DNA of 64,000 nucleotides from DASXKD01 sp963703605 (GCA_963703605.1 CAVPFC010000048.1:178577-242576); one strand, 5' to 3'; positions 27,296-36,776 are shown, numbered from the stretch's first letter. The notes: generated by a model not told the origin, from the sequence alone. A program made the numbers and translations.

Positions 27296-29329
27296 TCAAC
27301 GCGCGACCTCCAGGGCGTAGGTCGCCTGGTACAGCTGCAGGCCGGCCACGGCGTCGGGGGCTCCCACGGCGTCGATCACGTCGGCGAACCTGCGCATCTC
27401 CTCGTCGAAGATCAGCGTGATCCGGTGCCGGAGGTCCGCCCGGGTCCGGGTCACGATGTCCCGCAGCGGGCCCGCCCCGAACAGCGAGGTGAGCAGCCGG
27501 CGCGGGATCGCGGCCGTGCTGTTCTCGTCGTCGCCGGAGCCCAGCATGCCGATCATGAGCACGGTTGCGAGCGAGTCGTCGTCGAGGGACACGGCCCTGG
27601 CGATCGACCGTTTGGTGACGTTCTCGGCCTGCACGAGCCGCGTCACCTGGTCCTGCCACCCGCTGACCGCCCGCGCCGCGCGGGTCGCCAGGTCGGGTGC
27701 GGAACGGCCCAGCGACGCGGCCAGCACGCGGGGGGCGACGTGCCCGTCGTCGAGCGCGCCCATGGGCGCGCCGGGGGCGCCCGGCCCGCCCGGCTCCCAG
27801 CCGAAGATCAGGTCCGCTTCCGCGGCGAACTCGGAGCCCTGCCAGCCCGCCTGGTCGCTCGTCGCGGTCAGCCGGTCCAGCAGGGCCGAGCCCGCCGGGA
27901 GTTCCCGCCAGCGGGCCAGGCAATCCTCCGCGGCCCGGTCGGCCACCGAGGTGATGAGCGACTCGATCGCCGCGCGGGAGGACAGCTTCAGCGCCTCGGC
28001 GCGGGCGGGGCTGCGGTGCCGCCGCTGCTTGCCGGCCCCGCGCCGGGTCTGGAGCGTGCGGAGCAGGTCACCGGTGCCAGCGAAGTCCTGCCAGCGGGCG
28101 AGCACCTCCCCGCTCATCAGCGAGCCGTCCTGGAGCGTCTGGTCGATCTCCGCCAGGGCGGCCCCGTAGGCGCCGGAGATCACACCGGTCAGGTCCGTGC
28201 GCAACGTGACCTGCGCCTCGATCTGCGCGGCGAGGGCCGGCACCCGGGTGCGGAAGGTGTCGAGCACCCCGGACATGGTCTGGGTGAGCACTGCGACGCG
28301 GCGGTCGGGCTGGTCCGCGGTCTCCTTCAGCCAGTCCTTGACCGGGGCGCACACCTCGGGGGGCAGCTTGCCGTCGATGAGGATCGTCTCGGGAATGACG
28401 AAACGCTGGTTGCCGCCCAGGCCGTTGGCTTCGAGCATCGAGTGGAAGTGCGCGACGACCTCGGGCCCGCTGGCCGGCAGGACCCGGGACAGCACGATCG
28501 CGAGCGCCGCGCCCCGGCCCCTGGCGTGCTGGAGCAGTTCCCACACCATGGCGTCCGCGTACCGGCTCGCGGTGGTCATGAACAGCCACAGGTCCGAGGC
28601 GTCGAGGAACTGGTGCGCGAAATCGTGGTGGGCCTCTACGACCGAGTCGATGTCGGGGGTGTCCAGCAGCGCCACGCCCCTGGGCATGCCCTCGTTGGCC
28701 GCCAGCACGAGCAGGCCGTCCTTGCCGGACCGGGCCAGCCCCTCCTGCCGCACCCGCGGCACGGTGGGCAGGAACACGTTCTCCGCGAACCAGCCGACGT
28801 CGTCGGGGTGGCAGGCGAGCACCGGGCTGTTGGTGGTGGGCCGGCGGATGCCGGTCATGCTGACGTGCGTGCCGACGACGCTGTTGACCAGCGTGGACTT
28901 GCCCGCGCCGGTGGAGCCGACCAGGGCGACCAGGATCGGCGCGCCGGACTCGCGCAACCGGGGCAGCAGGTAGTCGTCGATCTGGCTGAGGAGCTTGTGC
29001 CGTTCCTGCCGGGCCTCGGCGACCCCCGGGGCCTCCAGCGGCAGCGTGGCCGCGACGATGGGCTTGCGCAGCGCCAGGATGGCGGACTCGATCAGCCGGG
29101 CGTCCACCCGGACGTGCGGCTCGATCTCCTCCTCGGCGGCCAGCGCCTCCTCGGCGGCGGCCCGGGCCCGTGCCGCCCCGGCCAGGGCCTGGGCGGCCCA
29201 GGTAAGGATCCGGGGCCCCCCGTCCTGCTCCGTCGCCGGCCGCGCGGGACCCTGCCCGGTTCCGACCGGAGTGGCACCGGTTCCGACCGGAGCGGCACCG
29301 GTTCCGACCGGAGTGGCGCCACCGGGCAC
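27296..29329 (-). CDS. Dynamin-like GTPase, DynA type
   Basis: A 677-residue GTPase. The G1 motif is ALVGSTGAGKSTLVNSVVG near residue 140, and G3 is ALLDTPDIDSVVEAHHDF (~220). A long alpha-helical stalk region follows, without an obvious transmembrane helix, as expected for a peripheral dynamin-like protein. It is ten bases upstream of the second GTPase gene, so the two form an operon. The N-terminus is low-complexity (three PVGTGA(A/T) repeats). The start is uncertain: GTG 29329 is used, but the same frame stays open upstream with coding-like Pro/Thr-rich sequence to about 29500. An ATG (MTDSPGV) in another frame near 29530 could be the true start if another indel is present. Confidence 0.8.
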   Translation of the reverse strand: MPGGATPVGTGAAPVGTGATPVGTGQGPARPATEQDGGPRILTWAAQALAGAARARAAAEEALAAEEEIEPHVRVDARLIESAILALRKPIVAATLPLEAPGVAEARQERHKLLSQIDDYLLPRLRESGAPILVALVGSTGAGKSTLVNSVVGTHVSMTGIRRPTTNSPVLACHPDDVGWFAENVFLPTVPRVRQEGLARSGKDGLLVLAANEGMPRGVALLDTPDIDSVVEAHHDFAHQFLDASDLWLFMTTASRYADAMVWELLQHARGRGAALAIVLSRVLPASGPEVVAHFHSMLEANGLGGNQRFVIPETILIDGKLPPEVCAPVKDWLKETADQPDRRVAVLTQTMSGVLDTFRTRVPALAAQIEAQVTLRTDLTGVISGAYGAALAEIDQTLQDGSLMSGEVLARWQDFAGTGDLLRTLQTRRGAGKQRRHRSPARAEALKLSSRAAIESLITSVADRAAEDCLARWRELPAGSALLDRLTATSDQAGWQGSEFAAEADLIFGWEPGGPGAPGAPMGALDDGHVAPRVLAASLGRSAPDLATRAARAVSGWQDQVTRLVQAENVTKRSIARAVSLDDDSLATVLMIGMLGSGDDENSTAAIPRRLLTSLFGAGPLRDIVTRTRADLRHRITLIFDEEMRRFADVIDAVGAPDAVAGLQLYQATYALEVAR
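29258..29320. repeat. Three tandem 21-bp units in the 5' end of the dynA-type gene
   Basis: Units 29258-29278, 29279-29299 and 29300-29320 are GGTTCCGACCGGAGTGGCAC-C with one or two substitutions. Being a multiple of three, the repeat encodes an in-frame PVGTG(A/T)x heptapeptide in the disordered N-terminus. Confidence 0.75.
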
Positions 29330-30541
29330 GTCCGGGGTTTCGGCACCTTCTTGCTTTACGCCGGCGCCGGGGTGCTCCGCTGCGCGAGCCTGGCCTGGCT
29401 CCGGTGTGGGCGTTGCGGGGGTGCCCGGTGCGCCGGAAGCGGGCGGCGTGTCACCGGCAACGGGCCCCGCGCTCGCGCTGCCCCCGGGTCGCGCGCCGCG
29501 GCAGCCGTCACTCCCGGACTGTCGGTCATCGCCCTACCATTATCCCGTCGCACCTCTAACCACCGCTGCCCCACTGGTCATCGGTGCTGTCTGGCCGCCA
29601 GGGACAGTGGCATGCGTCACGCTGAACCGGCACCAACCTGCCCACCTTGGGTGGCACCGCGCAGTGACTCTTAGTGAAAACTCATCCTTCCGCATGCGTG
29701 CCTTACGTGCTGTGGTCATTATGTACCGACTGGGCTGAGTACCCACCGCGATGGCCGAAACAGGTGCTTCGCGTACCGCTGCCGCCACCCCCGGCACACC
29801 CGGCGGCCGCTTGCGGCTCACCGCCCCGGACCCGTTGCGGGCCGGGGATCAGGGGCTGGCGGGACTGGCGTAAAGCATGAAGGTGCGAGAGTGCCCGGCA
29901 GTAGGGCGCTGGCTCCGCTCCCTTGCGCGCCTCCGGCACGACGCAGAGCGGCGGTCCCAGGCAATCCCTGGCAAGGCGGAGGAGGGAGCCAGCCTGGTTG
30001 GCTGGCGACCGACGACAACGCAGCCAGGGGCAGCCTTGGGCGGGGCGGCGGGGTCGAGGCCAGCACTGCCGCCGCGAGCCCAGCAGTCTCTATTGCCGGG
30101 TGCTCTGGCCCCGGACAAGACCGGTGGTGCCGTTCTGGCGATACCCGGTGCCGCCCCGGGCGTGCCGTCGGTTCAGGCCGGGCGATACCGAACCAGTCAA
30201 GGGCAGGTAATGCCGGGTGCGGCTGCCGTTACCGGACCCACGGCTTCGCCGTGATGGCACCCGCAACCTGCGGCTACACTGTCCACGCGCCCCCGCCGGG
30301 CACTCCGGCCGAGGACCTGCAGCACAACGGCCGGGGCCAGCGCAGGGCACCGGCAGCCGCGGTGCCCGGAAGGGCCGGATCCCCGCGATGCAGCCAGGGA
30401 CTGCGCGACTTTGAAGATCACTGGGGCTCACGGAGGCCGGCGACCGCCAGGCAGCTTCGCTCGACCGGGCAACACGGCCTGGAGAAACCCGGTAGAACCG
30501 GGAGCAACGCCAAACAGACATGAACCGGATGCGGAGAACTT
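29330..30541. other. About 1.2 kb without a convincing gene
   Basis: Apart from a possible upstream extension of the dynA-type gene (to ~29530), I see no conserved protein, tRNA or known RNA motif. Several short frames exist on both strands, but none has family-like content. A small hairpin (ACGGCTTCGCCGT, 30239-30251) is present. The stretch separates divergent transcription units and probably holds both promoters. An uncharacterised RNA is possible but not supported. Confidence 0.35.
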
Positions 30542-31495
30542 ATGACGGGTGAACATCCATCCCGGGTGCTGGTGACCGGAGGTTCCGGTTTCATCGGGCG
30601 GCGGCTTGTCAGCGCGCTGCTCGGAACCGGGGCGGAAGTCACCGTGGCGGACCGGCGCGAGCCGGCCGAACCGCGCGTCCGCGCGGTCGTCGGCGACCTG
30701 CGCGACCCGTCTGTCGTGGCCCGGGCGGTCACCCCCGGTACGGACGCCATCTTTCACCTGGCCGCGGTCACGTCGGTGCTCCGCTCCCTCGACGACCCGG
30801 TTGGCACGTACGAAACGAACGTCGGCGCCACGGCCTCCCTCCTGGAGCAGGCCCGCCGCCACGGCGTGGGCAGCTTCCTCCTGGCCTCCACGAACGCGGT
30901 GGTCGGCGACGTCGGCCGGGCCGTCATCACCGAGCGGTCGCCGCTGCGCCCGCTCACTCCCTATGGCGCGACCAAGGCGGCCGGGGAGATGCTGGTGAGC
31001 TGCTACTCCGCCGCCTACGGCGTCACCGGCTGCGCGCTGCGGTTCTCCAACGTCTACGGGCCGGGGATGCAGCAGAAGGACAGCTTCGTGCCCCGGCTGA
31101 TGCGTGCCGCCAGGGACGGCCACGGGGTGCAGATATACGGCGACGGCACCCAGATCCGTGACCTGATCCACGTGGACGACATCGTGTCCGCGCTGCTGCT
31201 GGCCTGGCGCACCGGTTACACCGGCCCGGTCATCATCGGGGCCGGCGAGTCGGTCACCGTCAACGACATCGTCGCCGCGGCGCGGAGCGTCACCGGGGCG
31301 CCCATCCCGGCCGAGCACGTCCCGCCCAAGCCGGGCGAGATGCCCGCGGTCATCGTGGACATCTCCGCCGCCCGCGCGATGGGCTACCAGCCAACGCACG
31401 ACCTGAAGTCAGGAATCGCCACCGTGTGGCCGGAATGGGAACCCGGGGCGGGCCCGGGCGGGCCGCAGACCGTCGAGGGAGAGGCTGCGCTGTGA
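30542..31495 (+). CDS. NAD-dependent epimerase/dehydratase (extended SDR, GalE-like)
   Basis: A 317-residue nucleotide-sugar enzyme. The Rossmann motif VLVTGGSGFIGRRLV is at residues 9-23, a DLRDP/FHLAAVTSV segment follows, and the catalytic YGATKAAGE (YxxxK) lies near residue 141. The tail SAARAMGYQPTHDLKSGI is typical of UDP-glucose 4-epimerase-like proteins. The exact substrate is unknown. Its TGA overlaps the GTG start of the glycosyltransferase, so the two are coupled and likely act in one surface-glycan pathway. ATG at 30542 follows a GGAGA motif. Confidence 0.9.
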   Translation: MTGEHPSRVLVTGGSGFIGRRLVSALLGTGAEVTVADRREPAEPRVRAVVGDLRDPSVVARAVTPGTDAIFHLAAVTSVLRSLDDPVGTYETNVGATASLLEQARRHGVGSFLLASTNAVVGDVGRAVITERSPLRPLTPYGATKAAGEMLVSCYSAAYGVTGCALRFSNVYGPGMQQKDSFVPRLMRAARDGHGVQIYGDGTQIRDLIHVDDIVSALLLAWRTGYTGPVIIGAGESVTVNDIVAAARSVTGAPIPAEHVPPKPGEMPAVIVDISAARAMGYQPTHDLKSGIATVWPEWEPGAGPGGPQTVEGEAAL

Positions 31496-32490
31496 CCGAC
31501 ACCAGGCAAGCTGACGCGGCGGTGGACGCCACCGCGTCGACCGCGTTCTTCACCGAGAACGGGGACCGGGCGGCGAACCTGCCGCCGGTAGCCGTCGTGA
31601 TCGCGGCCTACAACGAGGAGGGGGTGGTCGGCTCGGTCGTCGCCGCGCTGCCCACCACCATGTGCGGGCTGGAGACCACGGCGATCGTGGTGTCGGACGG
31701 TTCAGCGGATGGCACGGTCGCCGAGGCCAGGGCGCACGGCGCGCTGGTCTGCGACGTGCCGGTCAACCGGGGGCAGGGCGCGGCGCTGCGGCTGGGCTAC
31801 CGCCTGGCCCGTGAGGGCGGCGCCAGCTACATCGTGACCACCGACGCCGACGGCCAGTACAACCCGGCCGAGATGGAGCGCGTGCTGGCGCCCGTGGTGG
31901 CCGGCGACGCCGATTTCGTCACCGGGTCGCGCAAGCTCGGCAGTCAGGAGACCAAGGACCCGGTGCGCACGCTCGGCACCTGGGTCTTCGCGGTGAGCAT
32001 CAGCATGCTGACCGGGCAGCGCATCACCGACTCCTCGTTCGGCCTGCGTGCCATGCGGTCGGAGGTCACCGGGGCCGTCCTGCTGGAGCAGCCGCAGTAC
32101 CAGTCATCCGAGTTGCTCATCGCCGTGCTCACGCACGGGTTCCGGGTGGTCGAGGTGCCCGCGACGATCCACAAGCGCAAGGTCGGCGTGAGCAAGAAGG
32201 GGCACAACGCGATCTACGGGCTGAAGTACGCCGGGGTCGTGTTTGGTACGTGGTTGCGGGAGCGCAAGCGCCGGGAGCCCGGCGCGGCTCAGCGGCGGGT
32301 GCCCGGCTCGGGCAGCGGGGCCTCGTCCCGCGCGGCCCAGGCCGCGGAGCCGTTCACGCGCCCGGCGTCCGCCAACGGCTCCGAGCCGGTGCCCTCGTCG
32401 TCGCGCGGCGAGGACCCGGGGAACTCCGCCGACGGCAGCTCCGCCACCAGCTCCGAGACCTTGGACCCGCGGTCCCTGAAGAGGACGTAG
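31492..32490 (+). CDS. Family 2 glycosyltransferase (dolichol-phosphate-mannose synthase-like)
   Basis: A 332-residue GT-A enzyme transferring a sugar from a nucleotide donor, probably to polyprenyl phosphate. Motifs are VAVVIAAYNEEGVVGSVV, IVVSDGSADGT, NRGQGAALRLGY, and the metal-binding TDADGQYNP near residue 120. QSSELLIAVL and PATIHKRKVGVSKKG are as in the DPM1/GtrB-like group. GTG at 31492 overlaps the epimerase stop. The last ~68 residues are Ser/Ala/Pro-rich, not conserved, and are read opposite the 3' end of gtrA (202-bp convergent overlap). Confidence 0.9.
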   Translation: MTDTRQADAAVDATASTAFFTENGDRAANLPPVAVVIAAYNEEGVVGSVVAALPTTMCGLETTAIVVSDGSADGTVAEARAHGALVCDVPVNRGQGAALRLGYRLAREGGASYIVTTDADGQYNPAEMERVLAPVVAGDADFVTGSRKLGSQETKDPVRTLGTWVFAVSISMLTGQRITDSSFGLRAMRSEVTGAVLLEQPQYQSSELLIAVLTHGFRVVEVPATIHKRKVGVSKKGHNAIYGLKYAGVVFGTWLRERKRREPGAAQRRVPGSGSGASSRAAQAAEPFTRPASANGSEPVPSSSRGEDPGNSADGSSATSSETLDPRSLKRT

Positions 32491-32930
32491 TGGAAGATCA
32501 CGAACCGGGTCAGGAACGTGACGCAGTTCGCCAGGAAGTAGGCGGCGTCGGCGAACAGGACCCGCTGCACGTGGCTTAGCCCCATGTCGAGGGCCTGGTC
32601 GTTCGCCCACTTGGTGGTGAGCGTCAGCACGATCGCGGTGCCCACGGCCACGAAGAAGAACGGCACGGTCTCCTTGAGCAGGTTCGGCTTGCCCTTGCGC
32701 TCCCAGGCCCAGCGCGACAGGAAGTAGCTCACGATCGCGCCGGCGGCCCAGGCCGCTATCGCGGACTTGCCGGCCGTCCAGCCCACCGGGCCCAGGCAGA
32801 TGGTCAGCGTGACCTGGCTCGCGATAACCGCGCCGGCCGCCACCAGCAGGAACCTGCTGAACCGCTTGCCGGTGGAGGTCTGGAGCTTGCTCTTGAGGGC
32901 CGCGCTGATCCGAGACGGTCCGAATGTCAT
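32289..32930 (-). CDS. GtrA-like membrane protein
   Basis: A 213-residue protein with four predicted transmembrane helices in the first ~145 residues: FLLVAAGAVIASQVTLTI, AIAAWAAGAIVSYFLSRWAW, VPFFFVAVGTAIVLTLT and ADAAYFLANCVTFLTRFVIF. The GtrA fold is thought to help flip polyprenyl-linked sugars across the membrane and is often paired with a GT2 enzyme, as here. The C-terminal ~65 residues are Ser/Glu/Pro-rich and overlap the GT2 gene antisense. Confidence 0.87.
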   Translation of the reverse strand: MTFGPSRISAALKSKLQTSTGKRFSRFLLVAAGAVIASQVTLTICLGPVGWTAGKSAIAAWAAGAIVSYFLSRWAWERKGKPNLLKETVPFFFVAVGTAIVLTLTTKWANDQALDMGLSHVQRVLFADAAYFLANCVTFLTRFVIFHYVLFRDRGSKVSELVAELPSAEFPGSSPRDDEGTGSEPLADAGRVNGSAAWAARDEAPLPEPGTRR

Positions 32931-33263
32931 GAGGCATCCTTGTCTGCGGGGAGGCCTGCCGGCTGACCCGGCCGGCAGCCATGAAGTCTGCTCGGGGCTC
33001 CACTAACCTCGGCCCGACCGCCCCGCCCAGGGCGGCAGGTAGCGGGCGGCCACTGGGGCTGCAATCGTGGCCACGCTATCGCGACTGTGCACGTGCCGCA
33101 GGCGAAAGCGGGCCGCTCGTGACCGGGACTTTCCCGGCCGTACCAGGCAAAGGCTACCCGGTATTCCTTGAAATCTGGCCAACGCCGCGCGGCCGGCACC
33201 GGGCCGGCCGGGGCAGCGGGCGCACCGCGTGTGCCCGGCCGGCCGGGGCGCGCAGCCCCCTCG
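32931..33263. other. Intergenic 333 bp, nothing recognised
   Basis: Lies between the start of gtrA and the 3' end of the secreted DUF1906 protein gene. Presumably holds the gtrA promoter. An inverted GCCTGCCGGC/GCCGGCAG stretch (about 32951-32980) near the gtrA start is the only structure noticed. Confidence 0.35.
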
Positions 33264-35558
33264 CTAGCCGACGTTGCCGCCCAGATCGTGGGGGCGCGTC
33301 CACGACGAGCCGCGCGGGTAGTACCTGGAATGCCACAGGTTATGGTCGGCCGCGCCGCGCCAGAACACGTCGACCACGCCGTTGGGCTGCCCCGCGGCGA
33401 ACACGCCGCCGCCGATCGTGCCCAGCGGCAGCGGCGTCGCGGCGTCCCAGCTCGCGCCGCCCTGGCTGGCCGCGCGCCAGAGTTTGGCCCCGCGCCCCTT
33501 CCAGAACGCGGTCTGCGTGCTGCCCGACGACGCCACCACGGCCGGGGCGCCCGACATGCCGCCGCCGGCCCGCGCGGCGCCCGTCCAGCCGCCCGGTGCG
33601 GTGTAGCCAGCGTGCCAGATGCTGCGGGACCGCCCGCCCCAGAACACGCTGAGCTGGCCCCCGCCCTGGCCGGTGGCCTGCGGCCCGGCCCTCAGCCGGC
33701 CCATGTTCAGCCGGGCCGGGGCGGCCCAGGCGGCACCGGGACGGTGCGAGGTGTACCACAGATGCCCGTCGGTTCCCTTCCAGAACACGCCCACGGTGCC
33801 CGGGCCGGAGACGACCGGGGAGGGCTGCGAGGCGAGCCCGCTGGCGACGTTGCCCGGGCCGGCCCAGCCGCTGCCCGGGGTGTAGCTGGCGGCCCACAGC
33901 TTCGTGGGGTCCGCGCCGCGCCAGAACACGGCGATGCGGCCGCCCGGTGTGGACACCGCCCGCGGCGCGCTCCCCAGCGCGCCCATCCCCAGCGTCCGCG
34001 GGGCGGACCAGTTGCCGCGCCGCCCGGCCAGGTACCCCAGCCCGCCGTCGCTGGCCCGGTAGAACACCTTGACCCCGCCCGCCGCGGCCACGGCCGACGG
34101 CTCGCCGGACAGCGGCACGCCCAGGCTCGCCGGGGCGGACCAGCCGTGATGCGGGCGGTAGCTGGTGTACCAGAGCGTCCCGTCGGTCCCGGCGTAGAAC
34201 GCGTACACGACCCGGCCGGTGGTGCTCACCGCCTGCGAGGCCTGCCGGGCCGCCGGGGTGCCTCCACCGCCGCCCCCGCCGCCCAGTTGCACGTCGAGGT
34301 AGTCCTGGTCGAGGTTGATCGTGTAGCCGCCGTGGGTCTGCGTGACGTTGCCCGAGAACTGGTGCACCCGCTGGTGATCCGCCCAGTCGCCTAGCGGCAC
34401 GTTGGGGTCGCTGGTATCCGCGACGCCGTTCCACCAGGCGTCGTCAATGACGTCCGGCATAGAGAAAACGGTATTGGTGTAATTGCCGGCGAGATCGCTG
34501 ATGCCGGAATCCGAGCTGCTGTATACGGCCGCCTTATAGCCGAGCGTGTGCAATTCGGCGGTCCACGAGGAGAAGAACTTCAGCGCGGCCCGGCTCCGGC
34601 TCGGCGGATACGCCTCCATGTCGTAATAGATCGGCGTGCCGGGGCCGAACCCGAGCGATTGGGCCTGGACCACGGCGTCCTGCGCGGCGGCGGTGGCCTG
34701 GCTCCGCGCGGCGGTGACCTCGCCGGGGTAGGCGACCTGCGGGCCGACGTAGAAGGGGAAAAAGTGCCAGCCCGCCGCGGCCTGCTGGCTCACCCAGGCG
34801 GCGGTCAGGTTCGGCTGGGCGCAGGCCCGGTCGGAGCCGCCGATATAGATGCCGATCGCCTGGTAACTGGAGTGCGCCAGCCAGGCCGCCATCGCGTTGG
34901 CGCTCGGCGCCGCGCAGGCGTCGAAGCCCAGTCCGGTGAAGCTGGTTGCGCTGGACGACAGCGCGGGCACCGCGTTCAGGTTGGCTCGCGCCATCTCGGC
35001 GGTGTTCTCGATGGCCGGCGCGGGCAGGCCGGCCGCCTTGAGGATGCTGAGGACCTCGGCCCGGTCCGCGGCGTAGGTAGCGGTCACCGTGATCCGGGGC
35101 GCGCTCACCACGATCCGGTGTGCGACCGGATCCTCGGTGGACCCGGCCGGCTGTATCGCCTGGTGAGCGCCTCGCCGGGTGCCCGCCGAGCCGGTGCCCG
35201 CTGAGCCAGCGCCCGCTGACCCGGTGCCCGCTGACCCGGCGGCTGCGGGCTCGGCGAGGATCGCCTCGGTGGTCCCGACCAGGCCGCTGGGGCACGACTG
35301 GACCGCGCCCGGGCGGCCCAGGTAGAGGGCGTGCCGGTCGAACCGCACGCAGGTGCCCGGGTGGGCCGCGAGGTTGATCACCGGCCAGTCCCGCGGGATC
35401 TCGAACGCGTATCCCCGGTACGGGACCCGCCGCAGCGAGGCTCCTATCCCGGCGCCGGATGGGCAGGCAGCGGCCGGCATGCCGGCGAACAGTGTGACGG
35501 TGGCTAGAACAGCGGCAATGGCCTGGGCATGCCTGTGCCGGACGGTCGCGAAGACCAT
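33264..35558 (-). CDS. Secreted glycoside-hydrolase-like protein (DUF1906) with C-terminal beta-propeller-like repeats
   Basis: A 764-residue exported protein. A Sec signal peptide (residues ~1-31: basic VRHRHAQ, hydrophobic AIAAVLATVTLFAG, AAA site) is followed by a globular region and a Gly/Ser/Ala/Thr repeat linker. A DUF1906 domain (~210-410) has GLGFDACAAPSANAM, AIGIYIGGSDRAC, FFPFYVGPQ and IYYDMEAYPPS. A Gly run separates it from ~330 residues of repeated blades with VFWRGADPTKLWAASY / VFWKGTDGHLWYTSH motifs, resembling PLL-type propellers. DUF1906 (Rv2525c-like) is a TIM-barrel domain implicated in wall or glycan metabolism. GGGGGAG lies upstream of the ATG. Confidence 0.87.
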   Translation of the reverse strand: MVFATVRHRHAQAIAAVLATVTLFAGMPAAACPSGAGIGASLRRVPYRGYAFEIPRDWPVINLAAHPGTCVRFDRHALYLGRPGAVQSCPSGLVGTTEAILAEPAAAGSAGTGSAGAGSAGTGSAGTRRGAHQAIQPAGSTEDPVAHRIVVSAPRITVTATYAADRAEVLSILKAAGLPAPAIENTAEMARANLNAVPALSSSATSFTGLGFDACAAPSANAMAAWLAHSSYQAIGIYIGGSDRACAQPNLTAAWVSQQAAAGWHFFPFYVGPQVAYPGEVTAARSQATAAAQDAVVQAQSLGFGPGTPIYYDMEAYPPSRSRAALKFFSSWTAELHTLGYKAAVYSSSDSGISDLAGNYTNTVFSMPDVIDDAWWNGVADTSDPNVPLGDWADHQRVHQFSGNVTQTHGGYTINLDQDYLDVQLGGGGGGGGTPAARQASQAVSTTGRVVYAFYAGTDGTLWYTSYRPHHGWSAPASLGVPLSGEPSAVAAAGGVKVFYRASDGGLGYLAGRRGNWSAPRTLGMGALGSAPRAVSTPGGRIAVFWRGADPTKLWAASYTPGSGWAGPGNVASGLASQPSPVVSGPGTVGVFWKGTDGHLWYTSHRPGAAWAAPARLNMGRLRAGPQATGQGGGQLSVFWGGRSRSIWHAGYTAPGGWTGAARAGGGMSGAPAVVASSGSTQTAFWKGRGAKLWRAASQGGASWDAATPLPLGTIGGGVFAAGQPNGVVDVFWRGAADHNLWHSRYYPRGSSWTRPHDLGGNVG

Positions 35559-36014
35559 GATCGGCTCCCCCCGTGGACGCCTTCGCCTGGCTCAACCCCG
35601 CCGTCCACGGGTACCGGGCCCGTCCCGGAACCCCCTGGCTGCGGCAGCGATCTCCAGCGACATTCAGCACTGTGCATTCGGTGCAGGCTCGCGTAATTCC
35701 CCGTTTAAAGCGCGTAAACTAAGTTGTTGCGAAAAGCGGTATATATTCCGTTATCCGGCCGGCTTGCCGGGCCCCGTCTAGCGGCAAATCTGTGGAAGTA
35801 GCCACTATTGTCCGGCAAGCTCGGAAAATTGTGCCTTACGCCTCTGACGTGCCCGCCCCCCAGCCACGCAAAACCCTCCGTGCAGGGTGAAAGGCCCTCG
35901 GGGCGGGCGGGCCCCGGAATCAGGGCCTGTGCACGGGGGCCGGGTTGGACGCGAAGCTCGTTTGGCTGAATGATCTTTTTGCGGCCGGGCGGGGAGCCGG
36001 TGCGCTTGGGAGCG
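35559..36014. other. 456-bp intergenic region, AT-richer than its surroundings
   Basis: Holds the promoter of the secreted DUF1906 gene. 35690-35840 is unusually AT-rich (CGTTTAAAGCGCGTAAACTA, GGTATATATTCCGTTATCC). CGTTTAAAGCG with GTAAACTA gives a weak dyad. No gene or RNA is recognised. Confidence 0.4.
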
Positions 36015-36716
36015 CTAGGCGGGCAGCCCGATCATGTGGGCCAGACAGGACGCGGCGTGGTCGAAGAACGCGTCCCGGTCGGTGACCACGTTCTCGAACT
36101 GCCCGAACAACTCGAAGCTCAGCAGGCCGAACAGCGCCGCCCAGGCGGCCAGCGTCCGGGCCACGACGTCGTCGGGCACGCCCTCCAGGACCGTGTCGCG
36201 CAGCCTGGCCGCGTCCGGCGCGAACGACCGGGGTGCCGCCGGCCAGCCGCCGGCCTCGCTAAGGGCTCCATCTCGGTACGCATCGCTGACCAAATTGCCG
36301 AACACCGCGGCCGCCCGCGCGGCCGGGCCGATCGTCTGCTCGGGCGCCCGGTAACCCGGGATCGGGGAGCCGTAGACCAGGGCGTACTCGTGTGGGTGCG
36401 CCAGCGCCCAGTCGCGCGCGGCCTGGCACCCGGCCAGCCACCGTCCGTGGTAATCATCGCGGGGGCACGCCGCCTCGGCCTTCTCGACCGCCGCGCCGAT
36501 CGCGTTGTACCCGTCGATGATCAGCGTGGTGAGCAGGTCGTCCCGGCTCGGGAAGTACCGGTAGATCGCCGAGGACACCATGCCCATCTCTTTGGCGATC
36601 GCGCGCAGCGACAGACCGTCCGCGCCGTCGGTGGCAAGCTGCCGCCGGGCGATCTCGGTGATCTCCCTGATGAGCTCCGCCCGGACCCGCTCCCGCGCGC
36701 TGCGGCTGGCATTCAC
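36015..36716 (-). CDS. TetR/AcrR family transcriptional regulator
   Basis: A 233-residue regulator. The N-terminal TetR HTH (about residues 15-62) is ELIREITEIARRQLATDG, LSLRAIAKEMGMVSSAIYRYFPSRDDLLTTLI. The C-terminal ligand domain contains HEYALVYGSPIPGYRAP and LFGLLSFELFGQF, typical of the TetR C-terminal group with a WHG-like region. Twin palindromes 16-48 bp upstream of its start suggest autoregulation. It lies downstream of glyA, separated by a 42-bp palindrome. No obvious transporter or enzyme target is adjacent. Confidence 0.92.
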   Translation of the reverse strand: MNASRSARERVRAELIREITEIARRQLATDGADGLSLRAIAKEMGMVSSAIYRYFPSRDDLLTTLIIDGYNAIGAAVEKAEAACPRDDYHGRWLAGCQAARDWALAHPHEYALVYGSPIPGYRAPEQTIGPAARAAAVFGNLVSDAYRDGALSEAGGWPAAPRSFAPDAARLRDTVLEGVPDDVVARTLAAWAALFGLLSFELFGQFENVVTDRDAFFDHAASCLAHMIGLPA

Positions 36717-36731
36717 GGGAGTTAGTCTACC

Positions 36732-36764
36732 AGAGCACCGCTCTCCAAGTAAGAGCGCCGCTCT
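36732..36764. promoter_or_regulatory. Two 13-bp palindromes, likely TetR operators
   Basis: AGAGCACCGCTCT (36732-36744) and AGAGCGCCGCTCT (36752-36764) each have perfect AGAGC/GCTCT arms around three bases. They are spaced exactly 20 bp, about two helical turns, so two dimers would bind the same DNA face. They lie immediately upstream of the leftward tetR start. Confidence 0.7.
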
Positions 36765-36776
36765 CTGAGGTGTTAG

